A stretch of 64,000 bases of DNA from Paenilisteria riparia FSL S10-1204 (lineage in GTDB: Bacteria; Bacillota; Bacilli; Lactobacillales; Listeriaceae). The DNA is taken from assembly GCF_000525995.1 (NCBI RefSeq), contig NZ_AODL01000006.1:1-64000 (forward strand), read 5' to 3'. This document shows positions 9,376-17,779 of the stretch, piece by piece; position 1 is the first letter of the stretch; each line of letters starts with the position of its first letter. Both the position numbers and the translations under genes were made by a program. The notes under the pieces are model-generated. The model ran no database searches and had not been told where the DNA came from. It was given only the letters and a program-made list of their open reading frames with translations.

Positions 9376-10867
9376 CTATCTGCTCAAAACAACATCCAAT
9401 TCCTGTAAAAACTTCCGTAACGTCGCAACTGATAATCCAAACAGCTCTGCTATCTGCTTTTGCGTCCCAAACTTATGGCGATACAACATCGCAGCCGCCA
9501 CGCCATCCAAATTCTTCGTACGCAAATCATATTTCCGCTCAATCGCCAGTTGCATAAAATCAAATGCCTCTACATAAAGCTTTGTCGTCTCAACAGTCGC
9601 TGGAAAACCAAGCTCTTCCATTCGTCCCAAGATTGCAACGACCCCATTACAATTCGCCGCATCCAAACTATCAGGCAAAAATTCGAATTCCGAGAAAATC
9701 AAATGCGCAAAAAAGTCCCAGCCTGTCATATCAAAATAATCATTAAACATAATCAATGCCGGTTGCTTATCCGAAATCGTCATCAAATAAACACCTAACA
9801 AATGCTTCGCCGTATCGCGACTTTTCAATTTTGCAAGCACCGCAAACTCATCATTGGCCACCAATTCAGGCGCATCCCAAGGAAACGCCAAAGATTCCCC
9901 GTCAATCTGCTGAAGCTGCTCCCAAAAAGCCTCTGCTTCGTCCATCCGCTCTAAGAAATAAGCCGTTTCCGCACGATAATAATAATATGCATAACGATCC
10001 ATAATCTCTAACTGATTCACTTTAAAAAATAGCTGATCCGCACGTTTATAATCCCCAGCCATCGCACAAATCCGCGCTAACTTCTCACGCTGAAAAGATA
10101 TAAATGGCTCTACACTGCGAATTTCCTTGAAAATTTTGTCCGCCTGTTCCCATTCTGCTTGATAGTACGCATACAAATACAATTCGCATAACGCCAACAA
10201 GTTCCCTGGATCACGATCCAATAAATCCTCCAAAATCGCTAAGCCTTCCGGAAAACGCTCTTCCTTAAAGCGAATTCCCGCCAATTCCAGATATGCTTGC
10301 CAAAAAGTCGGTTCTGTTTCAATTTTTGCCACAAGAAATTGGTTGGCCTCAGCCATCTTATCCTCAGAAATAAGCTCCTCCACATTCTCCTTGAATGCAA
10401 AAAAGTCCTTCTCCATATCCGAAATTTCACTCACACCAAAGCTTGCTAGTGGCGCTTCTTCCATGATTAGCTGAATCAAATCCTTCGCTTCTTCCACGTA
10501 CTCGCCCTCAGCAACGACCACCAAATACTTATTCGCATGCTGCAACGCACTTTTAAAGTCCTTCATGTACGCATAATTATTCGCCATAAAATAATAGCAA
10601 TAATGAATATCATCCGCCTCATCCAGCACTCGACGCAAAATCTGATTCGATTTCTCAAATTGTCCCAATTCCGTATAACAAATCGCAAGCTGACACATAA
10701 TCACCGGCTCATCTGGCTCAAAAAAAAGCTGCCCGCTCCAAATAACGCAGTGCTTCTGGCATTTCCTGATTACGAAAAGCCTCAATACCACGCTGAAAAT
10801 AAAATTCACCATTCGGCCGAAACGGGTAAATCTTGTTGCCTTCTTGTTTACTATTCTTCAAATTCAT
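9376..10867 (-). CDS. Tetratricopeptide-repeat protein (YvcD-like), frame broken by a surplus A/T base
   Basis: The start is ATG 10867 with GGAGG 4 bases upstream (N-terminus MNLKNSKQEGNKIY). The frame stops at 10718 right after AAFF, while the other frame continues as EPDEPVIMCQLAICY. The break sits in an A8 run (10720-10727 on the plus strand); with seven A it reads AAFFEPDEP and gives 496 residues. TPR-like helices fill most of the protein. The last 40 residues (QKQIAELFGLSVATLRKFLQ) resemble a helix-turn-helix. Position between yvoF and trxB matches B. subtilis yvcD. Function unknown; the TPRs suggest protein-protein interaction. Confidence 0.8.
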
Positions 10868-10925
10868 TAACCTCCGCGCATTTATCCAGTAAGAAGAGTA
10901 TACCACAAAATCCACCATAAAAACG

Positions 10926-10973
10926 AAAAAGAAATGACTTTGTAGACAAGTTAGCCTTTACAAAATCATTTCT
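10926..10973 (-). terminator. Hairpin terminator after yvoF
   Basis: On the minus strand AGAAATGATTTTGT pairs with ACAAAGTCATTTCT (one mismatch), followed by TTTTCGTTTTT. It overlaps the yvoF stop codon. Because the TPR gene starts 59 bases further on, trxB and TPR expression may depend on read-through or a separate promoter. Confidence 0.75.
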
Positions 10974-11457
10974 ACTCTATTTCGCTAATTACTATCGGAT
11001 TTCCACGTGCAAAACACCGTGCTGGCACATCCTTCGTCACGACCGTCCCAGCACCAATCACGGCACCGTCCCCAATCACAACACCAGGCAAAATCGTCAC
11101 ATTTGCGCCAATCAAGACCTCATCGCCAATCACAACATTCCCAATCCGATATTCCTTAATCAAATACTCATGCGTCAAAATCGTCGTATTAAAACCAATC
11201 ACCGAATTACGCCCAATCGTAATTTTCTCCGGATAAAAAAGGTCCACAGTCACCTTATAAGCAATCGATGTCTGCTCACCAATCTTCATACCGAGTCCGT
11301 GTCGATACAACCAACGCTTTCCAGCCATAAAAGGAAAAACACGCCCGAATTCAATGACGAGCGTATTTTTTAATGTACGTAAAAACGAAACTGTTTGGTA
11401 AACTTTCCATAGCGGGTTCGCGCCATCTTTAGCTTCAAAGCGTTCCGTTTGCCGCAT
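10972..11457 (-). CDS. yvoF: Left-handed beta-helix acyltransferase (YvoF-like)
   Basis: 161 residues. Hexapeptide repeats run from about residue 75 to 150 (ITIGRNSVIGFNTTI, VVIGDEVLIGANVTILPGVVIGDGAVIGAGTVVTKDVP), the mark of the LbH O-acetyltransferase family. The end ARGNPIVIS is typical of maltose/galactoside acetyltransferase relatives. Its ATG overlaps the ppaX stop (TAATG). The acceptor is unknown. Confidence 0.88.
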   Translation of the reverse strand: MRQTERFEAKDGANPLWKVYQTVSFLRTLKNTLVIEFGRVFPFMAGKRWLYRHGLGMKIGEQTSIAYKVTVDLFYPEKITIGRNSVIGFNTTILTHEYLIKEYRIGNVVIGDEVLIGANVTILPGVVIGDGAVIGAGTVVTKDVPARCFARGNPIVISEIE

Positions 11458-12107
11458 TAGTCTTCCCTCACGATGTCCAATAAATCACCCATCGATTCTA
11501 AAATATACGTTGGATTGTAGTTACGTAAATAATCCGCACCACGAATCGCCCATGCCACACCAGCACTTTTCACATGTGCATTATGAGCCGCTTCAATATC
11601 ATGATAATTATCACCAACCATAATCGCCTCATCCGCCGTCGAATTAAGCAATTTTAACGCCATATTAATCCCTTCCGGATCAGGTTTTGGAGCACCGACT
11701 TGATCTAGCCCAATCACCACTTGGAAATACTTGTCCAGCCCAGTCGTTTGTAGCCCTTTTAAGATCATGTCATACATTTTAGTAGAAACAATCGCCAGCT
11801 TGTAATCTTCCTCATACAAAGCCCGAATCGCCTCATACACGCCATCATACTCCAAAATCAGCTCATCATGATGCTCCTTATTAAACGCCCGATAATGCGC
11901 CACCATTTCCTCCGCCTTCTCAGAATCAAGCGACGTAAACGTATCAATCAGCGAAGGACCAATAAACGGTAAAATATCCTCACGCGCAAAAGTCCGATTT
12001 GGAAAATAAGCCTTCAATGTGTGCTGGAATGTATCAATAATCAATTCATTCGTATTTATCAAAGTCCCGTCTAAGTCAAACAACAATGTCGTAATTTTCT
12101 TAGTCAT
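11457..12107 (-). CDS. ppaX: Pyrophosphatase PpaX (HAD superfamily)
   Basis: 216 residues. HAD motif [13 protein letters not shown] at residues 10-21, motif II VSTK, motif III K (GAPKPDPEG) and motif [12 protein letters not shown] are present. PpaX hydrolyses the pyrophosphate released when HPr kinase/phosphorylase dephosphorylates HPr-Ser-P. Linkage to hprK in this operon agrees with that role. Its ATG has GAGAGGACGGG upstream. Confidence 0.93.
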   Translation of the reverse strand: MTKKITTLLFDLDGTLINTNELIIDTFQHTLKAYFPNRTFAREDILPFIGPSLIDTFTSLDSEKAEEMVAHYRAFNKEHHDELILEYDGVYEAIRALYEEDYKLAIVSTKMYDMILKGLQTTGLDKYFQVVIGLDQVGAPKPDPEGINMALKLLNSTADEAIMVGDNYHDIEAAHNAHVKSAGVAWAIRGADYLRNYNPTYILESMGDLLDIVRED

Positions 12108-12131
12108 GTTCCCGTCCTCTCTAAATTCGCA

Positions 12132-12965
12132 TTATTTCTTTCTTGAAATCCCATACTTGTCTTCCAAATAATAAGGTCGATTTCCCTTCACGCGGAAGTA
12201 CGCAATTAAGCCCACCGCAATGACAATCAATACAATCGAAATCATTTGCGCCATACGCAACGTATCCGTTAGCATCAAACTATCCGTCCGCATACCTTCA
12301 ATAAAGTAACGACCTATCGAATACCAAATTACATACGACAAGAACAACTCACCACGCAAAATTCGCGTCCGTCGCAACACAAGTAATACAATAAAGCCAA
12401 GCACATTCCAAAGCGACTCATATAAGAAAGTCGGCTGATAATACACACCATTAATATACATTTGATTCACAATAAAGTCCGGCAAATGCAAACTCTCTAA
12501 AAATGCTCGTGTCGTAGGTCCACCGTGCGCCTCTTGGTTCATAAAGTTACCCCAACGCCCGATTGCCTGCGCAATAATCAAACTCGGCGCCACAATATCT
12601 GCCAACTGCCAAAACGATACTTTCTTGATTCGCGCAAAGATAATCGCCGTAAGTACAGAGCCAATTAAAGCCCCGTGAATCGCAATTCCACCATGCCAAA
12701 TTTTGATAATCTCGTTTAAGTGATCTTTATAGTAACTCCATTCAAACAATACATAGTAAATCCGCGCGCTAATAATTGCAATCGGAATCGCCCAAATCAG
12801 CAAATCGACTAATAATTCGCGATCCACATTGCGCTTCTTTGCCTCCTGCATCGCAATTAACAATGCAACAACGACTGCCGTTGCAATAATAACTCCGTAC
12901 CAACGTATTGAAATACCGCCTAATTGTATGGCAACTGGATCCAGTGCCCCTAAATTCAATTCCAT
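12132..12965 (-). CDS. lgt: Prolipoprotein diacylglyceryl transferase
   Basis: 277 residues, seven membrane helices. The Lgt signature [14 protein letters not shown] (about residues 136-149) and [12 protein letters not shown] (about residue 90) are intact. It attaches diacylglycerol to the lipobox Cys of prolipoproteins at the membrane; substrates in this window include the mannoside-binding lipoprotein and PstS. It is second in the hprK operon. Confidence 0.97.
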   Translation of the reverse strand: MELNLGALDPVAIQLGGISIRWYGVIIATAVVVALLIAMQEAKKRNVDRELLVDLLIWAIPIAIISARIYYVLFEWSYYKDHLNEIIKIWHGGIAIHGALIGSVLTAIIFARIKKVSFWQLADIVAPSLIIAQAIGRWGNFMNQEAHGGPTTRAFLESLHLPDFIVNQMYINGVYYQPTFLYESLWNVLGFIVLLVLRRTRILRGELFLSYVIWYSIGRYFIEGMRTDSLMLTDTLRMAQMISIVLIVIAVGLIAYFRVKGNRPYYLEDKYGISRKK

Positions 12966-13004
12966 TTTGCCCCTACTTTCTAAAACAGTGAAGCGTTAGC
13001 CGCC

Positions 13005-13943
13005 TCAATCTGTCATACTACTATTTTGGCCAATAAGATTATTCAAATCTTGTGTAAAACGCTCTGCTGCATTGTAACCCATGTTTTTCAAGCGGAAGTT
13101 CATTGCTGCCACTTCAATAATGACCGCCAAATTTCGACCTGGACGAACTGGTACTGTAATTTTCGGTACATCCATATCAAAAATACGGATTTTCTCTTCA
13201 TCCAATCCAACCCGATCATAATGCTTGTCTGGGTCCCAATTCTCTAAATGTACAACAATGGTTAGCTTTTTGCTAGAACGCACGGCTCCAGCGCCAAACA
13301 ATGTCATTACATTAATAATACCAAGCCCGCGAATCTCCAGCAAATGCTCAATAATCGCCGGAGACTGCCCAATTAGCGTTAATTCATCTTCCTGTCTAAT
13401 CTCCACGTTATCATCTGCAACAAGGCGATGCCCGCGTTTCACAAGCTCAAGTGCCGTTTCACTCTTACCAACACCACTCGACCCCATAATCAGCACGCCA
13501 AGCCCGTAAATATCAACAAGAACCCCATGCATCGAAATAACAGGTGCCAGTTGGCTTTCCAAATAGTTCGTTACATAAACCGATAAACGCGTCGTCTTTA
13601 ACTTCGAACGCAAAACTGGTATTTTCGCTTCTGTTGCTGCCTGTACCAATTCTTTGGGCGCTTCCAAATGACGCGATACCACGAATGCTGGCGTCCGATC
13701 CGTACACATTTGACGAAATCGTTTTAAACACTCATCGCTCGACATCCCTTCTGAAAACGAAATCTCTGTCATCCCAAAAAGTTGCACACGATCTTCTGGA
13801 TAATAAGAAAAGAATCCCGTTAATTCTAGCCCTGGACGTGACAAATCACTTGTTGAAATTGGACGTTCCAAGCCCTCTTCACCGCAAATCAATTCTAAAT
13901 TAAGACGTTCTTTTAAATCTTTGACCGTTACCGACTTTGTCAT
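13005..13943 (-). CDS. hprK: HPr kinase/phosphorylase
   Basis: 312 residues from ATG 13943, which has GGAGG 7 bases upstream; an upstream in-frame extension lacks a ribosome site. Walker A GSSGVGKS (about residues 153-160) and the HprK signature [10 protein letters not shown] (about residues 201-210) are present. It phosphorylates HPr at Ser46 when glycolytic intermediates are high, which drives CcpA repression. This is relevant to the cre site before the mannoside operon at the start of the window. Confidence 0.97.
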   Translation of the reverse strand: MTKSVTVKDLKERLNLELICGEEGLERPISTSDLSRPGLELTGFFSYYPEDRVQLFGMTEISFSEGMSSDECLKRFRQMCTDRTPAFVVSRHLEAPKELVQAATEAKIPVLRSKLKTTRLSVYVTNYLESQLAPVISMHGVLVDIYGLGVLIMGSSGVGKSETALELVKRGHRLVADDNVEIRQEDELTLIGQSPAIIEHLLEIRGLGIINVMTLFGAGAVRSSKKLTIVVHLENWDPDKHYDRVGLDEEKIRIFDMDVPKITVPVRPGRNLAVIIEVAAMNFRLKNMGYNAAERFTQDLNNLIGQNSSMTD

Positions 13944-14073
13944 AAAAGTACCTCCATTACGACAACAGGCTCCAAACTTCAATAAACCAGCCCATCCCGC
14001 TAATCCTTTTTCTGAAATCTCTCTTTCATTTTAGCACTTTCTAATTTTTAAGGCTAGCTTTTTTAAGTTCAAG

Positions 14074-14099
14074 AAAAAAAGCCCCGAAATACGAGGGCT
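14074..14099 (-). terminator. Terminator after the yvlD-like gene
   Basis: Minus strand AGCCCTCG and CGGGGCT pair around TATTT, followed by seven T. It separates the PspC/DUF4097 cluster from hprK. Confidence 0.8.
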
Positions 14100-14136
14100 C
14101 ATAACTACAAGACCTAAGATTTCAAGGCTTCTTTTA

Positions 14137-14490
14137 TCAATTCGGATCTTTGTTCCACAATACGGAATTGATGACCATATTAGCAAGCGACATCAGTAAT
14201 GCGATAAGTAGCGCTGTGCCAAATCCATCAATTTGAATGTAGCTTTCTAAGAAGAATGAAGTGAGCTCAAGCATCAACGCATTCAACACGAAAGTAAACA
14301 ATCCTAAAGTAAGAAAGTTAATCGGCAATGTCAAAATGAATAAGATTGGTCTTACCAACATATTCAAAATCGCCAGTACAAAACTTGCTATAATCGCTCC
14401 TGTAAACCCGTCAACGTGAAAACTAGTAAAGAATCCCGATAAGGCTACAAAAAGCACTGCATTAATTAAAACACCTATTATCCAACGCAT
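14137..14490 (-). CDS. Four-helix membrane protein, phage-holin IV superfamily (YvlD-like)
   Basis: 117 residues with four hydrophobic segments (RWIIGVLINAVLFVALSGFF, GAIIASFVLAILNMLV, PILFILTLPINFLTLGLFTFVLNALML, and a C-terminal helix), matching the YvlD/holin superfamily IV pattern. It is the last gene of a cluster with two PspC proteins and two DUF4097 proteins, equivalent to B. subtilis yvlABCD, which belongs to the cell-envelope stress (SigW) response. Exact function unknown. Confidence 0.82.
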   Translation of the reverse strand: MRWIIGVLINAVLFVALSGFFTSFHVDGFTGAIIASFVLAILNMLVRPILFILTLPINFLTLGLFTFVLNALMLELTSFFLESYIQIDGFGTALLIALLMSLANMVINSVLWNKDPN

Positions 14491-14499
14491 GGACTATAA

Positions 14500-14688
14500 T
14501 CACTCCCAACTTGTATTAGCCGGCATAACAATTGCTAATATGATGTATAGAATGATACCTGTTCCGAAAAATAATGTCAATGCTGCGTATGCGATACGAA
14601 CCCAAGTTGCGTCCCAGCCGAAGTATTCGGCAATACCACTACAGACACCTGCTAGCATCTTATCGGATGATTTTGTTAATTTTCTCAT
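14500..14688 (-). CDS. Small PspC-domain membrane protein (YvlC-like)
   Basis: 62 residues that are almost entirely a PspC domain: RKLTKSSDKMLAGVCSGIAEYFGWDATWVRIAYAAL followed by one long hydrophobic helix ending IVMPA. PspC proteins act in phage-shock or envelope stress responses. TAGGAGG lies before the ATG; there are 9 bases to the next gene. Confidence 0.88.
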   Translation of the reverse strand: MRKLTKSSDKMLAGVCSGIAEYFGWDATWVRIAYAALTLFFGTGIILYIILAIVMPANTSWE

Positions 14689-14699
14689 GTTAGTTCCTC

Positions 14700-15971
14700 C
14701 TAATTTTGGTTTTCTTCTAGTTCTGTAATTTTTATAATTCCGTTTTCTACCGCGGCTTGCAAAGTAGCAACGCTCATTTCTTCTGGATTTTGCGTAAATA
14801 CAAGTGACTTGTTAGATTCATCCCATACTTTCGCATTTTTTAGGTCGAAATAGATTTTCTCGCGTTTCGTGCCCAATGTTCCGTCTACTTTCCATGTCGC
14901 TGGAATCTGAATACGAATATCTCCATGTGGTGCTTTCAAATCGGCTGCTGTCGCTTGATCGTTTTGCAGAATGTAGGCTACATCGCCTTGTTCTGCAACG
15001 GCAACGGTTGTTTGGAAATCACCTGCGACAGAAACATCGCCTTTTGTTGTACGTAGTTCTATGTTTTCAACCTGGCCGCTCTTGAATAGGATTTCGCCGT
15101 CATCCGTGCTGGCAACTAGGAATTTACCTGCTGTTCCTGTAGAACGAATATCGCCGTGGCGTACTTTCAGTGTGCTGTCGTCTACTGTAATATCGTCATA
15201 TTTCAATGTTCCATTTAATAAATGGATTTTTACCTGCTCATAGGCACGTTTTGGAATCGTTAGAACGATGTCTGTTTTCAAAGCATCATTCTTCGATTCA
15301 AATACAAAACGGTCATTAGACATGTCTAGCGTCGTTTGTGTGAAGAAGTAGTCCCAAAGTTTCTCTTCGCTCAATTGTTGAATGGCACGTGCTTTATTAT
15401 GAACAGCCAATACTGCGCGCATTTTCACGTCTTCTTTATCCCATGTACGGATGATGATGTCACCTGTTGCTACTTTTAAACTTATTGTACGGAAAGTGGT
15501 ATTGTTAAATTCGAATTCACGAACAGGTCTTGGTCTAGCCGTTTTTTGTGTAGGATGAACTGGTCGATTATGCGGTTTTCTGCAGTTGTGATTTTGGTGG
15601 CGTTCACGTGTTGCTTGTGCACGTTCGCGGTGACGTTGCTGCATTTCTTTCGCGCGTTCTGTGTGCATTGCTTGTGCTCGTTGAATACGTTCGCTTTTTG
15701 ACTGCATCCGTCTTTCGTGGCGGTCATATTTATCCTTCATTTTCTGATTATGGCGATCAATGACATCATCGTAACTCGCATCCTCGGAAGGTATGATAAA
15801 CAAGGCAATAATATAAGCAATAACCCCGATCATCGTTTTCCAAGAAATAATGATGAGAATAATATAGATAACACGTAAAACGGTTGCGTCAATACCTAGA
15901 TAATCCGACAAACCGCCGAATACCCCACCAATTTTACGATCTGATCTGGATCTCCTTAATTTTTTGTCCAT
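14700..15971 (-). CDS. PspC domain fused to DUF4097 beta-solenoid protein
   Basis: 423 residues. Residues 1-60 are PspC (RSDRKIGGVFGGLSDYLGIDATVLRVIYI plus a membrane helix). Residues about 70-150 form a very basic Arg/His/Gln-rich helical segment (MQQRHRERAQATRERHQNH). Residues about 155-420 are a DUF4097 domain with repeating beta strands (ISLKVATGDIIIRTW, TLKVRHGDIRSTGTAGKF). It probably anchors a repeat domain to the membrane. It ends 11 bases before the small PspC gene. Confidence 0.82.
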   Translation of the reverse strand: MDKKLRRSRSDRKIGGVFGGLSDYLGIDATVLRVIYIILIIISWKTMIGVIAYIIALFIIPSEDASYDDVIDRHNQKMKDKYDRHERRMQSKSERIQRAQAMHTERAKEMQQRHRERAQATRERHQNHNCRKPHNRPVHPTQKTARPRPVREFEFNNTTFRTISLKVATGDIIIRTWDKEDVKMRAVLAVHNKARAIQQLSEEKLWDYFFTQTTLDMSNDRFVFESKNDALKTDIVLTIPKRAYEQVKIHLLNGTLKYDDITVDDSTLKVRHGDIRSTGTAGKFLVASTDDGEILFKSGQVENIELRTTKGDVSVAGDFQTTVAVAEQGDVAYILQNDQATAADLKAPHGDIRIQIPATWKVDGTLGTKREKIYFDLKNAKVWDESNKSLVFTQNPEEMSVATLQAAVENGIIKITELEENQN

Positions 15972-16051
15972 CGTTATTCCTTCCTTTCAGTTTCAAAATA
16001 TGTAGCGAAATCGCGAATGCTGCATGTAGAAACAACATTCGCGATGCCTCT

Positions 16052-17275
16052 TTATTTGACGTCTTTTACTCGGACGTTACCTGTCGTTGCTTCTGCTTCA
16101 ATTTTCAATACGGCTTCACTAGCTTTTGGTAGTTTTGTGAAAAGAATTGTTTTGTTAACAGAATCAGATGTTTCGTCAAGTACGTCTGCATCTCTGATTC
16201 CTAGTTGGATTTTACCAAGATTCGTGTGTAGTTTGCCATCGACGCCTAATTCGTTCGGTACTAACACTTCAATGTTCCCAACACCTGTTTTTGTTTTTAG
16301 GAAGCTAGAATCATGGTTTGTTAATGTGAATGAGATGTTTCCTGTTTTTGTTTGCAGGTTTGTTGAATCGAATGCACCTTTTGCAGCTACGTTACCGTGG
16401 AATGTTTTTAGTGACAAATCACGAACTGTTCCGTTGTTTACGCGGACATTGCCGTTAATCGATTCGATTTCTGTAAGCGTTGTGTTCAATGTACCCACGC
16501 TAATGTTACCATTCGTTGTTTTGGCGAACATATCGCGTCCTGTCAAGTTCTCCACATGGAAGTTACCATTCAAAATTTTCACCGATACATAGTCATATTC
16601 GCGTTCCGGCAAGTAAACCGTCAAGTTCGTTACCACTTGTTTCGATGGCGATTGGAAACGCAATGTTTCCTCATCCACACGTAATGTTGTTTTGTCAAAG
16701 AAGATTTGTAGTGCTTCATCTTCTGGGTATTCTTTGAACAACTTGATGTTCGCATGTACTTTCACGTCATTGTTATCAGATGGCTTGAATTCAACGTTAC
16801 CGTTAGCAATCTCAAACTCTAGGATAGACAATGTTGTGTCGTGATATACAAAATCGCGTTCTAATTTCGTAGAAGTCAAGAATGGAATCGGCATATCCTT
16901 CACTTGCTCAAAAGCACTATTTAAAAATTTTCCAAACTTCTCACCAGCTTGTGACAGCTCATCCATGATTTGGCGTCCAGTATCTTGCGCTTTTTCACGA
17001 TTCGCATCGCTGTCTTTCTTTGGTTCTGGGCGTTTCTTGTAAGTTGCACCGCCACGGTAAGGATTTTCTTTCGTGTTCCACCCTTGCGAATAGTCGTACG
17101 TTGTTTCCTCTTGCACGTCTTCTTCGGCCGTTGTTTCTTCCGATGTGCGGAAGTTCTCAGCAGTAGCACTCTTGCCTTCTTTTTTTGAAATATTTTCAAG
17201 TAATGTTAGGGCCTCTTCCGTGGAAATAATACCTTGTTTTACTAATTCTAAAATACGTTTGCGTTCGTTTTCCAT
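16052..17275 (-). CDS. DUF4097 protein with YvlB/LiaX-type N-terminus
   Basis: 407 residues from ATG 17275, which has GAGGAGG 7 bases upstream; a longer in-frame extension has no ribosome site. The N-terminal helical hairpin RKRILELVKQGIISTEEALTLLENI is the SHOCT-like YvlB domain. A charged Glu/Lys-rich linker follows, then a DUF4097 beta domain with NGNV/NGNI repeats. Enterococcal LiaX, an antimicrobial-peptide sensing protein, has this layout. No signal peptide is seen. It is first in the cluster. Confidence 0.8.
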   Translation of the reverse strand: MENERKRILELVKQGIISTEEALTLLENISKKEGKSATAENFRTSEETTAEEDVQEETTYDYSQGWNTKENPYRGGATYKKRPEPKKDSDANREKAQDTGRQIMDELSQAGEKFGKFLNSAFEQVKDMPIPFLTSTKLERDFVYHDTTLSILEFEIANGNVEFKPSDNNDVKVHANIKLFKEYPEDEALQIFFDKTTLRVDEETLRFQSPSKQVVTNLTVYLPEREYDYVSVKILNGNFHVENLTGRDMFAKTTNGNISVGTLNTTLTEIESINGNVRVNNGTVRDLSLKTFHGNVAAKGAFDSTNLQTKTGNISFTLTNHDSSFLKTKTGVGNIEVLVPNELGVDGKLHTNLGKIQLGIRDADVLDETSDSVNKTILFTKLPKASEAVLKIEAEATTGNVRVKDVK

Positions 17276-17442
17276 TATTTTTTCCTCCTCGTGGAAATAA
17301 AGCGATATCCTGAAATAATTAAGTATTTTCAAATTCATGTTTCCTAACTGATAACTCTATTATGAAGGACAACACGATTTCTGTCATACAACCAGAGTAT
17401 GATTATTTGTTTGGACTTTTGGACAAAAATCGGGCATAACCC

Positions 17443-17684
17443 AAATAAATCGGCGACAAGCGCTCGCATTCAGGGGATTTGGTGGACTTCCGGTTCTACT
17501 TCGCATATGCTACGCATAACTTCTCGCATGGTTGGGGATACGACTCCCTCCTGCTTTCAGTCATCACATACACGAGTATGCTCCGCTTTGTTGGGACTCA
17601 GTTACAGTCCCAATATAAGCGTGAACAACGTGAACGGTTATTCCTTTCCAAATCCCCTGAGTACAAACGCTTTCGCTCGATTTG
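17443..17684. repeat. Long imperfect inverted-repeat element downstream of uvrA
   Basis: In the 504-base gap between the DUF4097 gene and uvrA, CAGGGGATTTGG (17471-17482) is perfectly repeated inverted as CCAAATCCCCTG (17648-17659). The pairing continues imperfectly outward (AAATCGGCGACAAGCG against CGCTTTCGCTCGATTT). Inside are smaller hairpins: TTGGGACT/AGTCCCAA (17591-17613) and CATAC/GTATG (17568-17581). The core ACGAGTATGCTCCGCTT is shared with the element at 22749-22871. Any open frames inside it look like by-products. Confidence 0.7.
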
Positions 17685-17711
17685 TGTAAAGCAGAATTCA
17701 CATCCTACCCG

Positions 17712-17738
17712 AAAAAAGCGGGCTTGTGGTTCCTGCTT
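17712..17738 (-). terminator. Probable terminator of uvrBA
   Basis: Minus strand AAGCAGG and CCCGCTT pair with one mismatch, followed by a T run, about 40 bases after the uvrA stop. The stem is moderate. Confidence 0.55.
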
Positions 17739-17779
17739 ATTTTGTATGAAAATAGTTTTATCTTGGATTCTTCTCCTAA

